Source: Todiramphus chloris collaris (taxonomy: Eukaryota; Chordata; Aves; Coraciiformes; Alcedinidae). Taken from it: DNA of 64,000 nt. The translations under genes and the position numbers were made by a program. The stretch is from positions 8,509,098-8,573,097 of the forward strand of contig JANVCC010000011.1 of the NCBI GenBank assembly GCA_025345505.1. The letters are read 5' to 3'. Numbering within the stretch: the first letter of the stretch is position 1; each line of letters opens with the position of its first letter. The notes beneath the pieces were generated by a model. That model was not told the origin of the DNA. It made no database searches and saw only the letters and a program-made list of their open reading frames with translations. Of the stretch, positions 1 to 12,300 are shown piece after piece.

Positions 1-239
1 CAAAATGGGAAAATATGTAAAGCAAGTTAATTAAGAGCTCTGTATCCATTCACTGGGAAGCAAGCACAAAGCTATGAACACTCCTAATTCCCAGCACTAA
101 ACCATACAGCCTGTAATCATCTCTGAAGTCTGTAGTATAAATAATCCTGGCAATATGTGTTTGATATTAATAAAGCAGACAGATGTAATGCTACTTCTAA
201 TAAATCTTCCTTTTCTCCCTGCATTTCCTTCTCTCACAG
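1..239 (+). other. PPEF1: PPEF1 intron, left part cut by the window edge
   Basis: This is AT-rich intronic sequence leading to the acceptor at 238-239. No coding segment was seen; the upstream exons with the IQ motif lie outside. Confidence 0.7.
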
Positions 240-354
240 CTGCTTCATGCTCGCTATGTACTGCAGCTACTCTGTGAAACTAGGAGGGTTCTCAAGGAGA
301 TGCCAAATATCACCCATCTTTCGACTTCCTACTCTAAGGAGATAACTGTCTGTG
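240..354 (+). CDS. PPEF1: PPEF1 exon (pre-catalytic segment)
   Basis: The acceptor is ctctcacag and the donor is gtaagg. It reads [20 protein letters not shown], then [18 protein letters not shown], and ends with the first base of the Gly codon of GDLHG. It matches the stretch just before the catalytic core of human PPEF1 (HAHYVLEVL, MPNFTHIQTS). It is the first exon visible in the window. Confidence 0.93.
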
Positions 355-3300
355 GTAAGGTGCCAGATAAAGTAATAGCTTTGGGGTACGCAGTTGATAT
401 TCTAAGTGGTTTTAGAATGATGCAGACATTTCCAAATGTTGCCATTACAAGAAAGTTCTCTATTTTCCTTTTTTTTTTTTTCCCCTTTCCCCACAAATGT
501 ATGAATTTGAACAAACAAAACCAAATAAGGTTTCTGAGTCACACTAAGTATATTTTAAGAAAGTCCCTCATGTCCTCCTTCCTTTCCTCATTAAACATTT
601 CTCAATGAGTCAGTATTAAATCAGCTAACACTGCAGTGTAGCTTAAATATTCCTGCACTTCCATCTCTAAAATGCTACAGAGTATTTTCATCACTGGCTG
701 CAAGTCTCACTGCCTTCTCCTCTTACTGAGAAAAAGACTTTACCATCATAATTTACTAAGTAATGAATTTAATGAGGGCTTAATAGGGGTGGCAAACAAG
801 ACCTTTCATTGACAGCATGACTATCTAGAATAAACTGAAATTACAATAAACCCTCACTTCTAAAGGGACCGAAGAGGGTGGATCAGTCTATATACCACCA
901 ACAAATTAGACTCACAGAATGATGTGATGTGTCGCAAGGTGAAGAACTAAGAGCTCACTGCCTGTCTATTTCGTTACACTTTTGTAAATTATAAAGGGAA
1001 GCACTATCCTGACTTGCCACAGAATGCGGTAGCTGCAAACCAGAACAGGGATGGTGACATTTACTTTTGACAGCTAGCAGTGTGTGCTCTCTGTAATAGT
1101 AAAGTGGTGTAAGGAAGGGTGCTATGACACGCGCAGAACAAATGATGGGTTTTAAGATGTGGTCATACGCTTACTTTGATTGTCAGGAAAGGGTTTGTTG
1201 AAATGAGGCTTTGTATAAAGAATAATTTGTTAACCAAACCAACAAAATCTCTCTCCAAATCGGGGAAACACAGATTCATACTTATTTGGTACACCGCATG
1301 TTCTTGCTAAGCAAAACGTAGCTCTTCATGTTCATATTGCATTTGCACTATGTAAGCAGCATCTAAAGGGATCCCTTTCCTGACATTGAAACTAATAGCT
1401 TTTTTGTAACCAGGAAGATCCTCTGCCAAAAATGAAAGACCAATTTTTAGACAAAATTGGTTCAAAATGCTGATTCCTTAAAATAAGGTACCCCTCTCCC
1501 CATTTTCTTTTAATTTCGAATTAATAATGCTCATTAAATATACACCTAAAATTTTTGCATCCACATACCTGATGGAAATCTGTCATAGCCTGAATGATTC
1601 TTTAGTGACTTCAGCAGGCTCATAATTGATAAAACATTGCACAGAAAACACAGGGTAGAAATTTAACTTTTCTTTTCCTTCTTAATAGTGGTGAAAGCAT
1701 ATTATCACCAGATAGGTTTGGAAGCTGTTCTGTGGCTTTGTGGTGGTGAGTCACAGATGTGAGAAGGTTGGTTCTGTAAGCATGAAATTCAGTCCTGTGC
1801 AGAGGGGAGCTGTGCTGCAGTGATCCTTTGTGTTAGGTGAAGCCCTCCCCCCCCCCGGCCTGTTCCAAAATACATCTCTCGGAAAGGGCTATATCGGTCT
1901 GTTCCTGAGGCACCGAGGCATACAAGCAATGGGCAGTTCTTGACACTCCCCACCAAATCCTTCCTGGAGTAATGAAAACCTGGCCTTCATGCAACCAATT
2001 GTGTTCTCTTTTAATATTTCATTGCCACATTTTACAAGCAGCTTCAGCATGTACCTTAAAATGTAGCTAATCCTGGTGGCAAATTGCTAAGGAAAAAATG
2101 TGGCAAAACTTGTTAGGACTAAGTAATTCTAGTATTATAATTCTTTTTTTTTTTTTTTTTTTTTTAGAAAATATTTAGAAAACAAAAGAAAATCATGGTT
2201 TTGTTTCCTGTAGGAGATCTGCATGGAAACCTGGATGATCTTTTGCTGATATTCTATAAGGTAAGTAGGTAATCTGTGATGTAGCATTTTCACTTTATGA
2301 CTTGTTATGAATGTGTATTTATGGCTGATAGATTTATCACTGTTAGAACTGTACATGTGGTGTGCATGTACCTCATACCCAAATACTGGAACAATTTCAA
2401 TGATGTTTTTGTCATAGCTCTTCCTTCTCCATGTCCTTAGGAAGAGATCTTTCTCTTCCTAGATGTTCAACTGGAGAATGAACCAAAACTGAAGAGGGTT
2501 CCTTGCAGTGTCTCTGAAGTCCTGACACTGTTTTATATGCCATATTGACTAAAGTCTTCTAAAATCAGTATCCAACTTAGTTCCTGATGTAACACTACAC
2601 CGTGGATAATTTTGGCCCTCCAGAAAAAATGTAGAGGCTTTCATTTAGGCCTTCCACTGACGCCTGCAAAACAGTTTTTATTATTAGTGGTCTACAGGAA
2701 GCAAAAAAGAATGCTATCTGTTTAAAAGCTTTTTAAGTCTTGGAAGCAATTGTATAGTTTGCACAAGAAGGAAATAAATACCTTGGGCACCCTTTACATA
2801 TGCTTGAAGAGCTGATCACTTTTTAATGTTAAAAAAGGCATAGCTCTGTTTTATGGATGTGAAAAAAAAATGAAGCTGCAGGCTATCTTTTCCACAATTG
2901 TGTATTTAACTGAAGATGCAGGAAATTTCCTGTATTTAGTTTCACATTTATCTTTAGCATGAATCACCACTTTTCATGTAGCAGATACTCTCTTTGATTT
3001 GAGCTTTCCAGGGGCAAGGGTTTCTGTCTGATCCTTATACATTCATCTGCACTGAATGGAAACTGAAATGAGCTAAACCAGGTGTTCAGATGATGTCATT
3101 CCTCTCCTGGTTCCAACTTTGTAACACTTGATCTGACACTTGTTGAATGCAAACTTGCTTGTTTTGCCTGAGTGCATACCTGAAGCCTGTTGAAGTATGA
3201 TCAGAACTTATTACAGAGTTCTGCTTTTCTTACTAATCTATAAATTATGTTTAGCTTGTCCTTGGCTTGCAGTCTTTTAGCTGCTATTTTAATTAGACAG

Positions 3301-6300
3301 TCTTCCTTCCTGAAGGTGGAGTAAGAGTATGATACAGATTGATTGCATACAGAGGACGTGGAATGGGAAAAACTATTTTGAAGATAAATGTTCATATAGT
3401 TACATTTACAGCTTCAATCAACTTGAATTTTACTTTTTTCTTGGAGGAAGCAGAAGTTGATTCTCTAATGGATGTTACAAAGAGAAGAAAACTCTAAGCA
3501 AGGACTAAATCCTGACATCAGTAAATTCAGAGACAAAGCTCCACTTGACTTCAGGGACTAGAGTTTACCCCAGTTGGTATTTGTTCAGCTTCTAGGAGAG
3601 TCCCTCCACCAAACTGGGTGAAATGGACAAATATTCTGTCATTTCAGGGTGATTCAGAAAATCAAGAGCACATGATAGAGCTGCTTAGTCATTGAGATGC
3701 AAGTTAAATGACATGGTATTTTTTTGTCCTGTCTAAGCAGCAAACCCAGTCAGCCTCTGGGATGCTTTTTTTCCTGCTTCCCTAACTCTCTTTCATTTGG
3801 AAGGGAATTCTTCCTCTGAGTTGGTATGAACCACTGATAACCCCAAAGAAGAGTGTGTAATCCTAAACAGGGCCATGAGGAGTGTAGTGATCTCAGGTCT
3901 GCACGGAGCTGCGCAGAACTGAAGTGGCTGCTGAAGTATTTTGGAGGCCTGCATGCAGCCCTGGAGCCCTGACCGTGAGACTCTGTCCAGGGAATTTTTA
4001 TCACAGTACTTTTACAAACTGCCAACAGCAAACACAGAAGCTAGCAATCTATATCTTGTTGATAGAATGCTGGTTGTAATAGTGGGTATAATTCTTAAAC
4101 CTGGTTTGAGTGATGCTGAGATAATTACTTTTTTTTTGTCAATAACCAGTTTGTAATGTTTGTTCAGTCCCTGCATTAATCTCCATTAAATGACAGTATT
4201 TCCTGAAATTCCTTGAAACCTTTGAATTTTAAATTATGTATTATTAAGTTAGATTGTTAAATGGATGCTATGGATAGAAATAGCCTGAAGCTGTAGAAAA
4301 TGCAAACGATGAATGGAAGTTAATTAATCACTAACCCAGCAGATACAGTAACGATGCCCAGCAGCAAGTTACTAATCATTAGAGGGCCTTGTTCACCTCT
4401 GACATGCCAGAGGCTGTAACAGCCTTCAGTTTCTTATTCTTGGTCAAAACGAAAAAAAGCAGATAAAAACTTCACATGAGTGTAGAAGAAAACTAAAATG
4501 TCACATTGAAGTTGGAGATTCAAAACAAACTCTCATTTAAAACTTAAGAGTTATGGGTAAGCTTTTCCAAAAAAAGAATGATAGAGTTTGGAGGGTGCTT
4601 CCATAGATCTGTCTTTCCATAAGGACTGCATTACAGAGTGGCTCTGTGCATACTGACAATCTACTGGTGATTCACATTCATATTAATTCATCTTTCCACG
4701 ATGTTCCACTCCTGAAATCCATCCTTACTTTTTTAAAACCACTACAACTAACTGCATGAGCAGAGTCTCATAAATTGCCCCTCTTATGAGCACAGAGCAA
4801 CCACAGGCCTCTTCTCAGTTAACTTGGAGAGGCTATGGCAATAAGCAAGCAAGCCATATTTGCATCAGTTAGGATTGTGCTGCTGTGGGAGTTGAGAGAC
4901 CAGGACTTGCTACTGCATCCTGACATAACAGCACAGGACACCAAGAGGGACAAAAAGAGATGGTTCCTAATGGTTTTAGATTAAGCATTCTTTTGAGACC
5001 CTGGCCAAATCCTGCATCCTGCAATAAACCTGCTGAGGCAGTATACTAGGGAATGACATAGGAACACAGGAAATGCTGGATACTGATGCAGTAGCTATAT
5101 TCAGGGTGTGGGATGTCTTGCAGTGCTGCCAAACCTGTTAAGAGTGGCTTCCATAGTTGCAATGTGTTTTTATAGATGTTCTATTGATAATTCTTGTGCA
5201 TGCCAATTGTGGAAACAGAGGTTTCCTTTCTCTGACGAGTCAAAATGGAAATAATATTTCTGATACTCATGATTGGAAGTGAAGCCACACAAAGTTGCTG
5301 CTACACTTTCTGTACAGATGGCATCCATTGATGCGTTGATAACAAATGTAATGAAACATGTCATCAATCCACAATACTAGCTTTTCATAATCACCATTCA
5401 TAATAAAGCATTGCTCTGTATCTTCAGGGAAAAAAAAAAAAGAAACAGCTGTATGTACAGTCTCTCAGGTTTGTGAGCATTCAAGTATATCTTTGCCCTG
5501 AGAGGAGGCAGAGGGCAATATGAATAAAATTTAAGTGGTGCTTTCAAGATTAAAGCAACTGGAATCAAGTTCCTCAGAGTTCTGTATTAAGTCCTCTGAA
5601 GTATAGTCTTTCTATGAAGTTTCGGAAACACACACTACAAACAATGTAAATATATTAAATCCATTTTGTTACTGTGTAAATAAACATTAGGACCTTCAGA
5701 CTTGTATAAGAAGATAATTTTACATTAATTTCTTGTCTTCCATTCAAAATGAATAACTCCCTTCTATTTGCAAGTGTGTAACTTCCTGGAAGCAGCTGCA
5801 TTAACAGAAAAGTATATTTTATTAAAAGAATAATGTTCCTTTTGGTATCTTTCAGTTTAATTTAATAGGTAGAGAAAAGATTTAAAGATGGAATTATAAG
5901 AAAAGCTAGAGAGGCCATCTCTTCTCTGATGGCTTATACACATCTGATGCGGAGGGGTTTGTTCTAAGCAGTGGGAATAAAGAAATGCTGCACTTTAAAA
6001 CTATGTATTATGCAGGTCTTTGGCAGATTTTCTAGCAATGTGATCTCATTTCAATGTTATTTCCTTTATTATAATAGCATTGCAGCATCTCTACATGTCC
6101 TTGTTTGTGTTTCTTTCTGCAGAATGGTCTGCCTTCAGAACAAAACCGCTATGTCTTTAACGGTGATTTTGTTGACAGAGGGAAAAATTCTATAGAAATA
6201 CTTATAATCCTGTTTGCATTTCTTCTTATCTACCCCAACGATTTACACCTGAATAGAGGAAACCATGAAGACTACATCATGAACCTGAGGTAAATTATTT

Positions 6301-9300
6301 TTTTGTGGGGGAGAGTGAGGGAAGGGAGGGAGGAAGAAGTATGTGGCTTTTCACTAGAAACATTGGAAGTTTTGAATGCTACCTCAGCCACTGTGATGCT
6401 CTAAAACAAAAATAATGTTTTATTAGGTATTCAGGTGTAGCTTTGCATCTTGAAGATGTGTGAAGGAGGCAAAGAACATCCTCATTACACACAGACACTT
6501 GAACAGGAATCCTGTCTTATTTCTGACCTGATCACAATCTTTTGAAGTCAATAGTCTTAGCACAGTTTCCTGAGTATCAAATTCTGGGGAGGGGAATGGA
6601 TGGAAGGATGATATTTTAGTTAAAGAATTGTCTTTTTTTCTACATCATACCAAAAGACATAATAATATGTGATCTAATGGAAGCACTAAAGCAGGAGGTG
6701 ATATTTCACTTAACTTTAGGCTGTCACTTCCCAAACACAAGGGGCAGGTGATTATCTTAGCTTCTACACAGTGGAGGTCCTGCTTAGACCCTGTTTTCTA
6801 GTGCAGACATTTGTACTCAGCTCACATATGTGAGAAGAATTTCATAGTCCTATTCCCTATAATCTAAGCCACCCCAGTAAGTCTTTGGGTGACTGTCTGG
6901 TGGGTAACCTGTCATTTGATGCATGCACACAGAATATATTGCTGTTTTAACATAGCCATAAGCCTGCGTTAGAGACCTATGTTCAAATCCCATTCATGAT
7001 CCACATAAGATTAATTTTTACATGATACTTCCCTTTTCAGGAAATGAAAACAAAATGAAAACAAAAAAACCCCAAAACAAACAAAAACCACAATAACAAG
7101 AAACCAACAAAACCCAACAGCAACGAAAATAAAAAAACCCCACATACACAAAAAAAATCCCAAACAAAAAAAAATCCACAAAACGAACAAAACACAAGCA
7201 AACCATCCACAACACAAACAAAGATCATTTACTTTGTGTAGAAGGTAGGAAAATTCCCATCCAAAATAGTGGAAAATATTAACTAAGTCTGTGATGGTAT
7301 GGATTGCAAAGGTGCATTCCTGTGTATGGCTCTTCGCTGCTCATTTTGATTAGCAGTGCTGCACACCAGTAAATTTAAAAGCTGAGAGTGAGGGTGTTGT
7401 GAAAATGACCCTTGCACCAAGGATATCTTGGTGTTAAAAGAACAAGATATCCAAATCCTTGTACCTTGTGGGTGAAAAGACAGGACAGACTTCTGCACCA
7501 GTGCAGGTTAGGGGTTGACCTGCTGGAAAGCAGCTCCACAGAGTAGGACCTGGGAGTCCTTGTGGACAAGTTAACCATGGGCCAGCAGTGTGCTCTCATA
7601 GCCGAGAAGGCCAGTGGTCTCCTGGGATGCATTAAGAAGAGCGTGACTAGCACGTCGAGAAAGGTTCTCCTTCCCCTCTACTCTGCCCTAGTGAGGCTAC
7701 CTCTGGCATACTGTGCCCAGTTCTGGGCTCTCCACTTCAAGAGAGACAGGGAACTACTGGAGAGAGTCAATTGGAGGGCTACAAAGATGATCCAGGGACT
7801 GGAGCATCTCTCTTATGAGGAAAGGCTGAGAGACCTGGTGCTGTTTAGTCTGGAGAAGACTGAGAGTGGATCTTCTCAATGCTTCTAAGTATCTAATGGG
7901 TGGGTGTCAAGAGGATGGGGCCAGTCTCTTTTCAGTGGTGCCCAGTGATATGACAAGGAGCAACAGGCACAAGCTGAAACACAGGACGTTCCACCTGAAC
8001 ATAAGGAAAAACTTCTTTACTGTGAGGGTGATGGAGCATTGCAATGGGCTGCCCAGGGAGGCTGTAGACCCTCAAAACCTGCCTGGACACATTCCTGTGC
8101 AACCTGATCTAGGCAAACCTGCTTTGGCAGCAGGGTTTGACTAGGAGATCTCCAGAGGTCCCTTCCAACTCCCACCATTCTGTGATTCTGTGATCTAGGA
8201 CAAAAACTCTTGTAGAGGTTTTGTGGAAATTTTTGGCCATGATTGATTTGTGTCCTTTGAAATCTATCACTGGTATCTAAAAGGTAAAATTAAGCTATTT
8301 AATTTGCATGAGAAAAAGGACACTTAATAATTACTGTTCTAGATTCTGTTCCTGATCTCATGTATGTACAATAAATTAGTTTAACTCAATTAATGAGACA
8401 GAGCTGAAGAAAGCACATTTAAACTGAAGTGAGACAGAATGTCAGGGCTAGAAAACAGAAGAGGTCCTGGCAAACACTGTAACACAGAAGATCATGCAGA
8501 AGGAGCATACTGAAAACCAGCTAATGTTGCTGTCCTATTTTTAGATATGGCTTCACAAAAGAAGTTGCGAAGAAGTACAAGGTAAGTTTCCTTCTCCTTC
8601 CCCTATATTGTCTTCATAGTCTTGCACATGTAAAATGAAACCCATGTAAACAAGAAAACTTCCAACTAGTTTGTTTAGGTGTAGTACAGAATGACTGCAG
8701 TAATGTAGTTGAAATGAGCTTGGATTATCAGTGGAATAAACCTGCTTGGTGCAATCCTGTGTAATGTGCTCTAGGCAAACCTGCTTTGGTGGTGGAGGTT
8801 GGACTGGAAGATCTCTAGAGGTTCCCTTCCAACTCCCAACTGTGAACTGACAAAACTAAGCATTAGCCTTTTATGCTCAGAGATCTGTGGGATGAAATAA
8901 CAAACACTGAAGAACACTCCACTCTATAAAGCAAAAAGAGGTGAACATGAAAAAAAAATGACATCCTACAGAGACAATCCAATGGCCCTAAAGTAAATGT
9001 CAGAACATGTTTGTCAGTGCTGCAGTTTGGGGTGTCTCCTGAATGGAACTGCTCATACAGACTGGCAGATACTTCAACAAATCTTGAATTTCAAATCAAC
9101 ATAACCTGCCAGAAATAAGATCTCATATAAGAGTGTGTTTTATAGGACCATGGGAAACAGATTTTGTGTCTTCTGCGAGAAGTCTTTAGCTGGCTTCCCC
9201 TCGCCACTATAATTGATAGCAAAGTTCTCATCCTACACGGAGGGATTTCAGACACCACAGATTTGGATTTCCTGAATGCACTTGAGAGAAGTAAGGTAAG

Positions 9301-12300
9301 AGATCATATTCATCTGGGAGCTAATTTTGTTGGTTTGTTGCTTGTTTGTTTTTTTAAAATTTAGCATTACAAATGCTAAGATCAAGTTGTTTTCATTGGG
9401 ACAGGAAATGGCTGCTGTATAAGGCATGAACAGAGAAAGAGAGTCTTGTTTTTCTTCACAAACAGCATTTAGGAAGGAAGGTTTCAGTAGGTGTTGGGAG
9501 CCAGTTGTTTGGCTGCTGTAAAATAATGTGTCTTTTGACTTTAAAATAGCTAAAAGCACTTTAGGTACCTCCTTCCTGCAGTGATGACGCATTAGCCAAA
9601 AAAGTATGAAGAGTACTTAATTCTCAGGCATTTCTAAATATTTTAGAAATCAATCTATCCACATCTTTCTAACACTGCCTTTTGCCCTGGGGCTGTGGTT
9701 CTGCCATCTGTTGTGTGGGAGAAGTTCTCCACCTGTGAGGCTCCTTTGGCAGCAGCTGAGCTTTGCACATGTGGGAGAACCTTTCCAGCAGGATCAAACT
9801 TCAAGACTTGGCTCCAAGAAAACAGGAACTACCACTTTTCAGGGATTTAGAGGATAGAAATGTTTTGGGGGTTTTTTTTGGTTTTTTTTTTTTCCCCTGA
9901 AATGGTGAGCAAACACAGGCTCTTTCAAATCAGTGGAAAATGGTGTGAGATTTGGTCTCAGTTTGGACAACTAAATCAAGATGTCTGCTTGTGATCAGGC
10001 TGCTTATGCTCCTCGTAATCAATGGAGATCCAGGAGATCTGTTGGAGATCCAAGTCCTGTCATTGCTCAGGCATGGGTCTCCAGTGCTGTTCCTGGAAGT
10101 ACCATGTAGCCTAGGGATGTCCCCTCTGGCCTCTGCCTGCCTCTGGAGAAAGTCTTGTCTTTGCAGGTCTCTTCCACTGGTCTCATTCAGGTCTGTGAGC
10201 TGAGTTCTGCCCATGCTTTCACCAAGGCTGGGCTCAGTGTGTAACTGATGCAGTGTCTGTGAAAAGCAGAATTAACAGGCCAAAGTTGCTGCCCTACGAG
10301 AGCATTGAGACGTGTGGGCCACAGCTCAGGGTGATACCACTCCAGGCCAACTAACGTGTATTAATTGGTACAGCTGGCAACTGACAGGTCTCAGATACTG
10401 GTCTGTGCATTGGGGAATAGCCAGGGTTTTGCATCAGTCCTTTTCTTTGTTGAAGAGTAGAATTGGGGGGGGGGGGGGGGGGATTTGTTGGGGATTTTGT
10501 TCAGAAATTAACTATTATGAGAAAATTTCAAATGAGAAGATACTTCCCAGAGCAGTCTGTATTAATGGGCATTGAGGGAGCCATAGCACACAGCTCCAAA
10601 AAAGTCAATGCCCATACATATTGGAGGTTTAACAATAAAAAACCTGCTGTAGTACTTCATCAATGTCATTGTGACACTCCCGATAGTCCATTTCTTCTCG
10701 CCAAGCTGATCTAGCAGCATGCTACTGTATCAGAACACTACTGAACACAGTTTCATCTTCAGTACATGTGTATTTTCAGCTTCCATTGAAGCTGGACACC
10801 CAAGTGTCATTCCTGAGGCCAGACCGTCCTTGAGGTACAGTGAGACCTTAGGATTGATTGTGGGATGGAATGAGTGTGTGTGTGTCTGGCTAAGAATGTG
10901 AGAGCAGCTCTGCAGAGGCTGATCACTGAGAGATACAAGGCAAAATTTCTGCAAGTGCCTAACACATGCAGCTTCCATCAGACCTGTGAGTTTAAGACAT
11001 TATGAGAGTTAAATAGTGAGTCCAGGAAACAGGGACCAATATGCCTTTTAGCTGACATCTCTGAATCATCTCTATGTTCTCATAACTCTTTCAGTTTACT
11101 TGTTTGGTTTTCTTTAAGTTGAAATCTTTGATGCGGCCACCAAAGTCAGTGAGAGACCAACAAGACCAAGTGAAGCAGAGCATTTCCACAGCCAAACCCA
11201 GTAAGCACCTTGCCAACCAGAACATTCCTGGGAAAACACAACACATCTCTTCATCGGGCTCCACTGCACCTTCAGGCTCAAAGTTGCCTCCAGACCCCGC
11301 CCTGAAGGAATGGAAACAAGTAGGTGAAAATAAAGACAGACTGATACAAAGGCCCTCCTGCACAAAACTAGCAGGTGCTCTATTCAGGCAGCGTGTTTGA
11401 ACCTGAGAGAACTGTCTCTTAGTAAGAAACCCATCATTCTTGGGAGTATACTAGTATACTATTAGTTATTTGGATGCTTTTTGCAGACCTGGTAATAAAA
11501 GCTTGTGATTTTTATCGTTCCCGATTTTCCGCCGTGTTTTCTTGGCTCCCGGGAAGCTGCTGAGTGTGCAATGTGTCTGCGCGCCCTCGGGTGGTTGGCT
11601 CTGCCGGTACAGGACCAGCTTGGCACTTTAAATAGGTCAGACTTTGCAATGCTTGGTAACAGCAAGAACCTTTTTCTGGCTGTGGTTTTGGCAGCTGAAT
11701 ACTTACACTGTCCGGAAAAAAAAAGCCAACTCCTTAGCCCTACAGGCTGATTACTCAAGTATGGGAAGTTTTTGTCCTCTGGCTGTTCATTTCTTCTTCA
11801 GTATTAGAGGCAATATGGAGCTCTTGTCATATCATACTTCTATCAATTTGTGACAATTGGAAAAGCTTGATTTGCATAGCAATTTAGAAGCTCCAAATTG
11901 AGTTTTATGTAAGTTTCTTTTTCTGAGCTTTTCTTCAGACAAGTGCATTAAGGGGCAGTTTCTTTTCCTTCTTGAGAAGTAAATCTCTCTGTAAATGTGA
12001 TTTCCCAAGATACCTATCTGACCTACAAACTAACATAATGGGCACAAGGGAATCCCCCCATCCCCCCAGCCCAAATCTGACACTTTGCCCAGATAACCAA
12101 GCATCCAAAGAGGCACATTCACCAACACGAAGTGGACGGTGTTGGTGTAAAACTCATCCAGTGAGGTTTAAACAAACACATTTTGCCTAATGTTTGCTAC
12201 TGACTAGAATTACTAGGTTAGGTGACTTTAAATCACAGTAAGTCATCCTTATGTCTGAGTCCTGCTAAAACACTAATATGTAGGATCTTGTTTTGAAACA

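Noticed and set aside
7011-7228. Three overlapping hydrophobic open frames on the - strand resembling membrane proteins
   Set aside because: They are translations of an A/C-only low-complexity tract; the Phe/Val/Cys/Trp richness follows from base composition.
7562-8144. Two open frames of 108 and 92 codons with protein-like residues
   Set aside because: They are pieces of the dead CR1 reverse-transcriptase ORF, not a host gene.
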